Positions 1 through 9,361 of a stretch of DNA of 64,000 nucleotides are shown here, piece by piece (within the stretch, counting starts at the first letter, position 1; every line of letters starts with the position of its first letter). The DNA is from Bromus sterilis (taxonomy: Eukaryota; Streptophyta; Magnoliopsida; Poales; Poaceae), in NCBI GenBank assembly GCA_950022295.1, contig OX465599.1, forward strand, positions 2,914,001-2,978,000, in the 5' to 3' direction. The position numbers and the translations under genes were made by a program. The notes beneath the pieces were generated by a model. The model did no database searches, was not told the origin of the DNA, and saw nothing but the letters and a program-made list of their open reading frames with translations.

Positions 1-61
1 GCTATTAATCACCGTTACATGGGCTATTAATCACCGTTTTGGGTCCCCGGAGTGATTTCCA

Positions 62-179
62 CCATTGACGAACCCCAGGGTGTATTTACGTGCCAGTCAT
101 CAACACTCGCAGTTTTGGCCGATTCTGGGTTGTTTCATGGGCTATTAATCACCGTTTTGGGTCCCCGGAGTGATTTCCA
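62..179 (+). repeat. Class B monomer (118 bp), representative
   Basis: A short monomer without linker. It has a CCATT core, GTGCCAGTC instead of the common GTGCCGGTC, CATCAACACTCGCAG, and the tail GATTCTGGGTTG where most classes read GGCCTG. This copy also has GTGTATTT for GTGCATTT. Class B normally sits between an A and a C unit, as A-B-C, for example at 6996, 7652, 8330, 8986, 13723, 14121, 15809 and 16207. GCCAGTC is a CpG-to-CpA change relative to the consensus. Confidence 0.9.
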
Positions 180-319
180 CCATTGACGAACCCCAGGGTG
201 CATTTACGTGCCGGTCATCAACACTCGCAATTTTGGCCGATTCTGGCCTGTTTCATGGGTTATTAATCATAGTTACATGGGCTATTAATCACCGTTTTGG
301 GTCCCCGAAGTGATTTCCA
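180..319 (+). repeat. Class C monomer (140 bp), representative
   Basis: A long monomer with a CCATT core, GTGCCGGTC, CGCAATTTTGG and the GGCCTG tail, followed by a 22-bp linker at 259-280 of the TTATTAATCATAG type that ends TTACATGG. This is one of the most frequent classes in the left two thirds of the window and usually precedes an A or A' unit. Variants include TAAACATAG at 1411 and 7198, CACAG for CATAG at 1016, 6801 and 8136, and CATGTG before the linker at 15603, 19302 and 22603. These mark which HOR copies are related. Confidence 0.9.
259..280 (+). repeat. 22-bp linker, representative (mini-monomer)
   Basis: This 22-bp segment turns a 118-bp unit into a 140-bp one. It begins with a copy of the monomer head (here GTTATTAATCATAG, commonly GCTATTAATCACCG) and ends TTACATGG, close to the monomer tail TTTCATGG. 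Two forms dominate: the CACCGTTACATGG form after A and E units and the CATAGTTACATGG or CACAGTTACATGG form after C and G units. Four linkers (4874-4895, 6655-6676, 7989-8010, 13382-13403) read exactly head plus tail, TTTCATGG included. I infer that the linker is a monomer with 96 bp deleted between two GTTT repeats. Confidence 0.88.
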
Positions 320-437
320 CAATTGACGAACCCCGGGGTGCATTTACGTAACGGTCATCAGTCCTCGCACTTTTGGCCGATTCTGGCCTGTTTCATGGGC
401 TATTAATCACCGTTTTGGGTCCCCGGAGTGATTTCCA
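320..437 (+). repeat. Class A' monomer (118 bp), representative
   Basis: A second-subfamily monomer. It has a CAATT core, CCCCGGGG (an 8-bp palindrome) where other classes have CCCCAGGG, GTAACGGTCATCAGTCCTCGCAC, and no linker. It ends many HOR sub-blocks, typically following C and preceding P or D. Variants are GAGGAA with GTCACGG (1467, 7254, 8588), GAGGAA with GTAACGG (7910, 9244, 14379, 17282) and TACATAACGG (15153, 18852). Two copies carry a linker (7910 and 16465), showing that linker presence is not tied strictly to class. Confidence 0.88.
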
Positions 438-671
438 CCATTGACGAACCCCAGGGTGCATTTACGTGCCGGTCATCAACACTCGCAGTTTTGGCCGATT
501 CTGGCCTGTTTCATGGGTATTAATCACCGTTTTGGGTCCCCGGAGTGATTTCCACCATTGACGAACCCAGGGTGCATTTACGTGCCGGTCATCAACACTC
601 ACAGTTTTGGCCGATTCTGGCCTGTTTCATGGGCTATTAATCACCGTTTTGGGTCCCCGGAGTGATTTCCA
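438..671 (+). repeat. Classes P and Q monomers (117 bp each), representatives
   Basis: P (438-554) is a CCATT, CGCAG, GGCCTG unit followed by GGGTATT instead of GGGCTATT, a one-base loss at the next monomer head. Q (555-671) has GAACCCAGGG, with one C lost from the CCCC run, and ACTCACAG for ACTCGCAG. Both are 117 bp. They occur together before G in the 1,781-bp HOR (3154/3271 and 4935/5052). A relative of Q with TTTATGTGCC and full CCCC recurs at 9973, 11122, 26743, 29179 and 41477. Confidence 0.85.
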
Positions 672-811
672 CCATTGACGAACCCCAGGGTGCATTTACG
701 TGCCGGTCATCAACACTCGCTATTTTGGCCGATTCTGGCCTGTTTCATGGGCTATTAATCACAGTTACATGGGCTATTAATCACCGTTTTGGATCCACAG
801 AGTGATTTCCA
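672..811 (+). repeat. Class G monomer (140 bp), representative
   Basis: A long unit with a CCATT core and the diagnostic CGCTATTTTGG, followed by a linker reading CACAGTTACATGG. It is almost always followed by class H, so G-H is the most stable dimer in the window: 672/812, 3388/3528, 5169/5309, 11240/11380, 26978/27118, 31358/31498, 32270/32410, 33816/33956, 36672/36812, 38594/38734, 40611/40751, 41712/41852, 43117/43257 and 45859/45999. Confidence 0.88.
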
Positions 812-928
812 TCATTGAAGAACCCAGGGTGCATTTACGTGCCGGTTATCAACACTCGCAGTTTTGGCCGATTCTGGCCTGTTTCATGAGCTATTAATCA
901 CCGTTTTGGGTCCCCGGAGTGATTTCCA
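812..928 (+). repeat. Class H monomer (117 bp), representative
   Basis: The most diverged common class. Just upstream of the core it reads TTTTGGATCC (a BamHI site) for TTTTGGGTCC. The core is TCATTGAAGAACCCAGG, with GGTTATCAAC for GGTCATCAAC and CATGAGC for CATGGGC. The upstream sequence is GGATCCACAGAG in the left 11 kb (791, 3507, 5288, 10210) and GGATCCCCAGAG from 11360 onward, a useful left/right marker. A right-hand variant has ACACACGCAG and TTTTGACCG (46490, 48760, 49863, 60447, 63393). Confidence 0.88.
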
Positions 929-1584
929 CCATTGACGAACCCCAGGGTGCATTTACGTGCCGGTCATCAACACTCGCAATTTTGGCCGATTCTGGCCTGT
1001 TTCATGGGTTATTAATCACAGTTACATGGGCTATTAATCACCGTTTTGGGTCCCCGGAGTGATTTCCACAATTGACGAACCCCAGGGTGTATTTACGTAA
1101 CGGTCATCAGTCCTCGCACTTTTGGCCGATTCTGGCCTGTTTCATGGGCTATTAATCACCGTTACATGGGCTATTAATCACCGTTTTGGGTCCCCGGAGT
1201 GATTTCCACCATTGACGAACCCCAGGGTGCATTTACGTGCCAGTCATCAACACTCGCAATTTTGGCCGATTCTGGGTTGTTTCATGGGCTATTAATCACC
1301 GTTTTGGGTCCCCGGAGTGATTTCCACCATTGACGAACCCCAGGGTGCATTTACGTGCCGGTCATCAACACTCGCAATTTTGGCCGATTCTGGCCTGTTT
1401 CATGGGTTATTAAACATAGTTACATGGGCTATTAATCACCGTTTTGGGTCCCCGGAGTGATTTCCACAATTGAGGAACCCCGGGGTGCATTTACGTCACG
1501 GTCATCAGTCCTCGCACTTTTGGCCGATTCTGGCCTGTTTCATGGGCTATTAATCACCGTTTTGGGTCCCCGGAGTGATTTCCA
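929..1584 (+). repeat. Isolated pentamer unit C-A-B-C-A' (656 bp)
   Basis: Five monomers (140+140+118+140+118). They share private variants with the pentamer at 6716-7371: CGCAATTTT in the B unit, TAAACATAG in the linker, and GAGGAA with GTCACGG in A'. The two copies lie 5,787 bp apart with the 1,781-bp HOR between them. They are therefore either displaced copies from one event or the remains of a once larger pentamer array. Confidence 0.85.
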
Positions 1585-2121
1585 CCATTGACGAACCCCA
1601 GGGTGCATTTACGTGCCGGTCATCAACACTCGCAATTTTGGCCGATTCTGGCCTGTTTCATGGGTTATTAATCATAGTTACATGGGCTATTAATCACCGT
1701 TTTGGGTCCCCGGAGTGATTTCCACCATTGACGAACCCCAGGGTGCATTTACGTGCCGGTCATCAACACTCGCAATTTTGGCCGATTCTGGCCTGTTTCA
1801 TGGGTTATTAATCATAGTTACATGGGCTATTAATCACCGTTTTGGGTCCCCGAAGTGATTTCCACAATTGACGAACCCCAGGGTGCATTTACGTGACGGT
1901 CATCAGTCCTCGCACTTTTGGCCGATTCTGGCCTGTTTCATGGGCTATTAATCACCGTTACATGGGCTATTAATCACCGTTTTGGGTCCCCGGAGTGATG
2001 TCCACCATTGACGAACCCAGGGTGCATTTATGTGCCGGTCATCAACACTCGCAGTTTTGGCCGATTCTGGCCTGTTTCATGAGCTATTAGTCACCGTTTT
2101 GGGTCCCCGGAGTGATTTCCA
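1585..2121 (+). repeat. Mixed monomers C-C-E-T
   Basis: Two consecutive C units (1585 and 1725), an unusual order, then E (1865; CGAAGTG, GTGACGG, linker) and T (2005; GATGTCC, GAACCCAGG, TTTATGTGCC, then CATGAGCTATTAGTC). E-T is the second most stable dimer in the window. The block joins the isolated pentamer to the partial 1,781-bp HOR unit. Confidence 0.82.
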
Positions 2122-3153
2122 CCATTGACGAACCCCAGGGTGCATTTACGTGCCGGTCATCAACACTCGCAGTTTTGTCAGATTCTGGGTTGTTTCATGG
2201 GCTATTAATCACCGTTTTGGGTCCCCGAAGTGATTTCCACAATTGACGAACCCCAGGGTGCATTTACGTGACGGTCATCAGTCCTCGCACTTTTGGCCGA
2301 TTCTGGCCTGTTTCATGGGCTATTAATCACCGTTACATGGGCTATTAATCACCGTTTTGGGTCCCCGGAGTGATGTCCACCATTGACGAACCCAGGGTGC
2401 ATTTATGTGCCGGTCATCAACACTCGCAGTTTTGGCCGATTCTGGCCTGTTTCATGGGCTATTAATCACCGTTTTTGGGTCCCCGGAGTGATTTCCACCA
2501 TTAACGAACCCCAGGGTGCATTTACGTGCCGGTCATCAACACTCGCAATTTTGGCCGATTCTGGCCTGTTTCATGGGTTATTAATCATAGTTACATGGGC
2601 TATTAATCACCGTTTTGGGTCCCCGGAGTGATTTCCACAATTGACGAACCCCAGGGTGCATTTACGTAACGGTCATCAGTCCTCGCACTTTTGGCCGATT
2701 CTGGCCTGTTTCATGGGCTATTAATCACCGTTACATGGGCTATTAATCACCGTTTTGGGTCCCCGGAGTGATTTCCACCATTGACGAACCCCAGGGTGTA
2801 TTTACGTGCCAGTCATCAACACTCGCAGTTTTGGCCGATTCTGGGTTGTTTCATGGGCTATTAATCACCGTTTTGGGTCCCCGGAGTGATTTCCACCATT
2901 GACGAACCCCAGGGTGCATTTACGTGCCGGTCATCAACACTCGCAATTTTGGCCGATTCTGGCCTGTTTCATGGGTTATTAATCATAGTTACATGGGCTA
3001 TTAATCACCGTTTTGGGTCCCCGAAGTGATTTCCACAATTGACGAACCCCGGGGTGCATTTACGTAACGGTCATCAGTCCTCGCACTTTTGGCCGATTCT
3101 GGCCTGTTTCATGGGCTATTAATCACCGTTTTGGGTCCCCGGAGTGATTTCCA
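2122..3153 (+). repeat. Partial unit of the 14-monomer HOR (1,032 bp)
   Basis: The order is D'-E-T-C-A-B-C-A' (118+140+118+140+140+118+140+118). This equals the middle of the 1,781-bp HOR but lacks the D-like unit and E that close a full unit, so A' at 3036 joins P at 3154 directly. The missing pair is 258 bp, which accounts for the 1,523-bp spacing between T units here (2380 to 3903) against 1,781 bp in the next interval. Confidence 0.85.
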
Positions 3154-4934
3154 CCATTGACGAACCCCAGGGTGCATTTACGTGCCGGTCATCAACACTC
3201 GCAGTTTTGGCCGATTCTGGCCTGTTTCATGGGTATTAATCACCGTTTTGGGTCCCCGGAGTGATTTCCACCATTGACGAACCCAGGGTGCATTTACGTG
3301 CCGGTCATCAACACTCACAGTTTTGGCCGATTCTGGCCTGTTTCATGGGCTATTAATCACCGTTTTGGGTCCCCGGAGTGATTTCCACCATTGACGAACC
3401 CCAGGGTGCATTTACGTGCCGGTCATCAACACTCGCTATTTTGGCCGATTCTGGCCTGTTTCATGGGCTATTAATCACAGTTACATGGGCTATTAATCAC
3501 CGTTTTGGATCCACAGAGTGATTTCCATCATTGAAGAACCCAGGGTGCATTTACGTGCCGGTTATCAACACTATCAGTTTTGGCCGATTCTGGCCTGTTT
3601 CATGAGCTATTAATCACCGTTTTGGGTCCCCGGAGTGATTTCCACCATTGACGAACCCCAGGGTGCATTTTCGTGCCGGTCATCAACACTCGCAGTTTTG
3701 TCAGATTCTGGGTTGTTTCATGGGCTATTAATCACCGTTTTGGGTCCCCGAAGTGATTTCCACAATTGACGAACCCCAGGGTGCATTTACGTGACGGTCA
3801 TCAGTCCTCGCACTTTTGGCCGATTCTGGCCTGTTTCATGGGCTATTAATCACCGTTACATGGGCTATTAATCACCGTTTTGGGTCCCCGGAGTGATGTC
3901 CACCATTGACGAACCCAGGGTGCATTTATGTGCCGGTCATCAACACTCGCAGTTTTGGCCGATTCTGGCCTGTTTCATGGGCTATTAATCACCGTTTTTG
4001 GGTCCCCGGAGTGATTTCCACCATTGACGAACCCCAGGGTGCATTTACGTGCCGGTCATCAACACTCGCAATTTTGGCCGATTCTGGCCTGTTTCATGGG
4101 TTATTAATCATAGTTACATGGGCTATTAATCACCGTTTTGGGTCCCCGGAGTGATTTCCACAATTGACGAACCCCAGGGTGCATTTACGTAACGGTCATC
4201 AGTCCTCGCACTTTTGGCCGATTCTGGCCTGTTTCATGGGCTATTAATCACCGTTACATGGGCTATTAATCACCGTTTTGGGTCCCCGGAGTGATTTCCA
4301 CCATTGACGAACCCCAGGGTGCATTTACGTGCCAGTCATCAACACTCGCAGTTTTGGCCGATTCTGGGTTGTTTCATGGGCTATTAATCACCGTTTTGGG
4401 TCCCCGGAGTGATTTCCACCATTGACGAACCCCAGGGTGCATTTACGTGCCGGTCATCAACACTCGCAATTTTGGCCGATTCTGGCCTGTTTCATGGGTT
4501 ATTAATCATAGTTACATGGGCTATTAATCACCGTTTTGGGTCCCCGAAGTGATTTCCACAATTGACGAACCCCGGGGTGCATTTACGTAACGGTCATCAG
4601 TCCTCGCACTTTTGGCCGATTCTGGCCTGTTTCATGGGCTATTAATCACCGTTTTGGGTCCCCGGAGTGATTTCCACCATTGACGAACCCCAGGGTGCAT
4701 TTACGTGCCGGTCATCAACACTCGCAGCTTTGGCAGATTCTGGGTTGTTTCATGGGCTATTAATCACCGTTTTGGGTCCCCGAAGTGATTTCCACAATTG
4801 ACGAACCCCAGGGTGCATTTACGTGACGGTCATCAGTCCTCGCACTTTTGGCCGATTCTGGCCTGTTTCATGGGCTATTAATCACCGTTTCATGGGCTAT
4901 TAATCACCGTTTTGGGTCCCCGGAGTGATTTCCA
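3154..4934 (+). repeat. HOR1 unit 1: 14 monomers, 1,781 bp
   Basis: The order is P-Q-G-H-D'-E-T-C-A-B-C-A'-D-E, and monomer lengths sum to 1,781 bp. The T unit is followed by CGTTTTTGGG, one T more than usual, so it measures 118 bp. The D-like unit carries the private CGCAGCTTTGGCAG. The closing E linker at 4874-4895 is one of four that read GTTTCATGG rather than GTTACATGG. Private differences from unit 2 include ACTATCAG in H and ACTCACAG in Q. Confidence 0.9.
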
Positions 4935-6715
4935 CCATTGACGAACCCCAGGGTGCATTTACGTGCCGGTCATCAACACTCGCAGTTTTGGCCGATTCTG
5001 GCCTGTTTCATGGGTATTAATCACCGTTTTGGGTCCCCGGAGTGATTTCCACCATTGACGAACCCAGGGTGCATTTACGTGCCGGTCATCAACACTCGCA
5101 GTTTTGGCCGATTCTGGCCTGTTTCATGGGCTATTAATCACCGTTTTGGGTCCCCGGAGTGATTTCCACCATTGACGAACCCCAGGGTGCATTTACGTGC
5201 CGGTCATCAACACTCGCTATTTTGGCCGATTCTGGCCTGTTTCATGGGCTATTAATCACAGTTACATGGGCTATTAATCACCGTTTTGGATCCACAGAGT
5301 GATTTCCATCATTGAAGAACCCAGGGTGCATTTACGTGCCGGTTATCAACACTCGCAGTTTTGGCCGATTCTGGCCTGTTTCATGAGCTATTAATCACCG
5401 TTTTGGGTCCCCGGAGTGATTTCCACCATTGACGAACCCCAGGGTGCATTTTCGTGCCGGTCATCAACACTCGCAGTTTTGTCAGATTCTGGGTTGTTTC
5501 ATGGGCTATTAATCACCGTTTTGGGTCCCCGAAGTGATTTCCACAATTGACGAACCCCAGGGTGCATTTACGTGACGGTCATCAGTCCTCGCACTTTTGG
5601 CCGATTCTGGCCTGTTTCATGGGCTATTAATCACCGTTACATGGGCTATTAATCACCGTTTTGGGTCCCCGGAGTGATGTCCACCATTGACGAACCCAGG
5701 GTGCATTTATGTGCCGGTCATCAACACTCGCAGTTTTGGCCGATTCTGGCCTGTTTCATGGGCTATTAATCACCGTTTTTGGGTCCCCGGAGTGATTTCC
5801 ACCATTGACGAACCCCAGGGTGCATTTACGTGCCGGTCATCAACACTCGCAATTTTGGCCGATTCTGGCCTGTTTCATGGGTTATTAATCATAGTTACAT
5901 GGGCTATTAATCACCGTTTTGGGTCCCCGGAGTGATTTCCACAATTGACGAACCCCAGGGTGCATTTACGTAACGGTCATCAGTCCTCGCACTTTTGGCC
6001 GATTCTGGCCTGTTTCATGGGCTATTAATCACCGTTACATGGGCTATTAATCACCGTTTTGGGTCCCCGGAGTGATTTCCACCATTGACGAACCCCAGGG
6101 TGCATTTACGTGCCAGTCATCAACACTCGCAGTTTTGGCCGATTCTGGGTTGTTTCATGGGCTATTAATCACCGTTTTGGGTCCCCGGAGTGATTTCCAC
6201 CATTGACGAACCCCAGGGTGCATTTACGTGCCGGTCATCAACACTCGCAATTTTGGCCGATTCTGGCCTGTTTCATGGGTTATTAATCATAGTTACATGG
6301 GCTATTAATCACCGTTTTGGGTCCCCGAAGTGATTTCCACAATTGACGAACCCCGGGGTGCATTTACGTAACGGTCATCAGTCCTCGCACTTTTGGCCGA
6401 TTCTGGCCTGTTTCATGGGCTATTAATCACCGTTTTGGGTCCCCGGAGTGATTTCCACCATTGACGAACCCCAGGGTGCATTTACGTGCCGGTCATCAAC
6501 ACTCGCAGCTTTGGCAGATTCTGGGTTGTTTCATGGGCTATTAATCACCGTTTTGGGTCCCCGAAGTGATTTCCACAATTGACGAACCCCAGGGTGCATT
6601 TACGTGACGGTCATCAGTCCTCGCACTTTTGGCCGATTCTGGCCTGTTTCATGGGCTATTAATCACCGTTTCATGGGCTATTAATCACCGTTTTGGGTCC
6701 CCGGAGTGATTTCCA
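4935..6715 (+). repeat. HOR1 unit 2: 14 monomers, 1,781 bp
   Basis: The same 14-monomer order as the preceding unit, aligned at an offset of exactly 1,781 bp. CGCAGCTTTGG sits at 4724 and 6505, and GGGTATT at 3231 and 5012. Only a few substitutions separate the two units by eye. The next monomer is C rather than P, so the HOR run ends here and the pentamer array begins, through an E unit that carries the GTTTCATGG linker in both copies. Confidence 0.9.
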
Positions 6716-9361
6716 CCATTGACGAACCCCAGGGTGCATTTACGTGCCGGTCATCAACACTCGCAATTTTGGCCGATTCTGGCCTGTTTCATGGGTTATT
6801 AATCACAGTTACATGGGCTATTAATCACCGTTTTGGGTCCCCGGAGTGATTTCCACAATTGACGAACCCCAGGGTGTATTTACGTAACGGTCATCAGTCC
6901 TCGCACTTTTGGCCGATTCTGGCCTGTTTCATGGGCTATTAATCACCGTTACATGGGCTATTAATCACCGTTTTGGGTCCCCGGAGTGATTTCCACCATT
7001 GACGAACCCCAGGGTGCATTTACGTGCCAGTCATCAACACTCGCAATTTTGGCCGATTCTGGGTTGTTTCATGGGCTATTAATCACCGTTTTGGGTCCCC
7101 GGAGTGATTTCCACCATTGACGAACCCCAGGGTGCATTTACGTGCCGGTCATCAACACTCGCAATTTTGGCCGATTCTGGCCTGTTTCATGGGTTATTAA
7201 ACATAGTTACATGGGCTATTAATCACCGTTTTGGGTCCCCGGAGTGATTTCCACAATTGAGGAACCCCGGGGTGCATTTACGTCACGGTCATCAGTCCTC
7301 GCACTTTTGGCCGATTCTGGCCTGTTTCATGGGCTATTAATCACCGTTTTGGGTCCCCGGAGTGATTTCCACCATTGACGAACCCCAGGGTGCATTTACG
7401 TGCCGGTCATCAACACTCGCAATTTTGGCCGATTCTGGCCTGTTTCATGGGTTATTAATCATAGTTACATGGGCTATTAATCACCGTTTTGGGTCCCCGG
7501 AGTGATTTCCACAATTGACGAACCCCAGGGTGTATTTACGTAACGGTCATCAGTCCTCGCACTTTTGGCCGATTCTGGCCTGTTTCATGGGCTATTAATC
7601 ACCGTTACATGGGCTATTAATCACCGTTTTGGGTCCCCGGAGTGATTTCCACCATTGACGAACCCCAGGGTGCATTTACGTGCCAGTCATCAACACTCGC
7701 AGTTTTGGCCGATTCTGGGTTGTTTCATGGGCTATTAATCACCGTTTTGGGTCCCCGGAGTGATTTCCACCATTGACGAACCCCAGGGTGCATTTACGTG
7801 CCGGTCATCAACACTCGCAATTTTGGCCGATTCTGGCCTGTTTCATGGGTTATTAATCATAGTTACATGGGCTATTAATCACCGTTTTGGGTCCCCGGAG
7901 TGATTTCCACAATTGAGGAACCCCGGGGTGCATTTACGTAACGGTCATCAGTCCTCGCACTTTTGGCCGATTCTGGCCTGTTTCATGGGCTATTAATCAC
8001 CGTTTCATGGGCTATTAATCACCGTTTTGGGTCCCCGGAGTGATTTCCACCATTGACGAACCCCAGGGTGCATTTACGTGCCGGTCATCAACACTCGCAA
8101 TTTTGGCCGATTCTGGCCTGTTTCATGGGTTATTAATCACAGTTACATGGGCTATTAATCACCGTTTTGGGTCCCCGGAGTGATTTCCACAATTGACGAA
8201 CCCCAGGGTGTATTTACGTAACGGTCATCAGTCCTCGCACTTTTGGCCGATTCTGGCCTGTTTCATGGGCTATTAATCACCGTTACATGGGCTATTAATC
8301 ACCGTTTTGGGTCCCCGGAGTGATTTCCACCATTGACGAACCCCAGGGTGCATTTACGTGCCAGTCATCAACACTCGCAGTTTTGGCCGATTCTGGGTTG
8401 TTTCATGGGCTATTAATCACCGTTTTGGGTCCCCGGAGTGATTTCCACCATTGACGAACCCCAGGGTGCATTTACGTGCCGGTCATCAACACTCGCAATT
8501 TTGGCCGATTCTGGCCTGTTTCATGGGTTATTAATCATAGTTACATGGGCTATTAATCACCGTTTTGGGTCCCCGGAGTGATTTCCACAATTGAGGAACC
8601 CCGGGGTGCATTTACGTCACGGTCATCAGTCCTCGCACTTTTGGCCGATTCTGGCCTGTTTCATGGGCTATTAATCACCGTTTTGGGTCCCCGGAGTGAT
8701 TTCCACCATTGACGAACCCCAGGGTGCATTTACGTGCCGGTCATCAACACTCGCAATTTTGGCCGATTCTGGCCTGTTTCATGGGTTATTAATCATAGTT
8801 ACATGGGCTATTAATCACCGTTTTGGGTCCCCGGAGTGATTTCCACAATTGACGAACCCCAGGGTGTATTTACGTAACGGTCATCAGTCCTCGCACTTTT
8901 GGCCGATTCTGGCCTGTTTCATGGGCTATTAATCACCGTTACATGGGCTATTAATCACCGTTTTGGGTCCCCGGAGTGATTTCCACCATTGACGAACCCC
9001 AGGGTGCATTTACGTGCCAGTCATCAACACTCGCAGTTTTGGCCGATTCTGGGTTGTTTCATGGGCTATTAATCACCGTTTTGGGTCCCCGGAGTGATTT
9101 CCACCATTGACGAACCCCAGGGTGCATTTACGTGCCGGTCATCAACACTCGCAATTTTGGCCGATTCTGGCCTGTTTCATGGGTTATTAATCATAGTTAC
9201 ATGGGCTATTAATCACCGTTTTGGGTCCCCGGAGTGATTTCCACAATTGAGGAACCCCGGGGTGCATTTACGTAACGGTCATCAGTCCTCGCACTTTTGG
9301 CCGATTCTGGCCTGTTTCATGGGCTATTAATCACCGTTTTGGGTCCCCGGAGTGATTTCCA
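6716..9361 (+). repeat. HOR2: four tandem 5-monomer units (656/678 bp)
   Basis: C-A-B-C-A' repeated at 6716-7371 (656 bp), 7372-8049 (678), 8050-8705 (656) and 8706-9361 (656). The 678-bp copy gains a 22-bp GTTTCATGG linker after A'. Units 1 and 3 share GTCACGG and a CACAG linker, while units 2 and 4 share GTAACGG, so the real period is a 10-monomer unit of 1,334 bp present twice. Confidence 0.9.

Noticed and set aside
100..115. Hairpin GGCCGATTCTGGCC in the monomer tail as a functional stem-loop
   Set aside because: Only four base pairs around a six-base loop, and class D, which reads GGCAG, breaks it while still being amplified.
320..437. CCCCGGGG in A' as a conserved protein site
   Set aside because: It is a one-base change from CCCCAGGG, limited to one class, and becomes CCCCGGGCTG in HOR6. 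No sign of selective retention beyond HOR copying.
2383..2631. Open frames of 66-82 codons at 2383, 3906, 5687, 11782, 12438, 44501, 46610, 48130, 48248, 48880, 49373, 49983, 52487, 56145, 58040, 59935 and 62881
   Set aside because: All read straight through satellite monomers and linkers, start at whichever ATG the repeat offers, and recur only because the HOR recurs. No domain, no ribosome or splice context, and no unique sequence.
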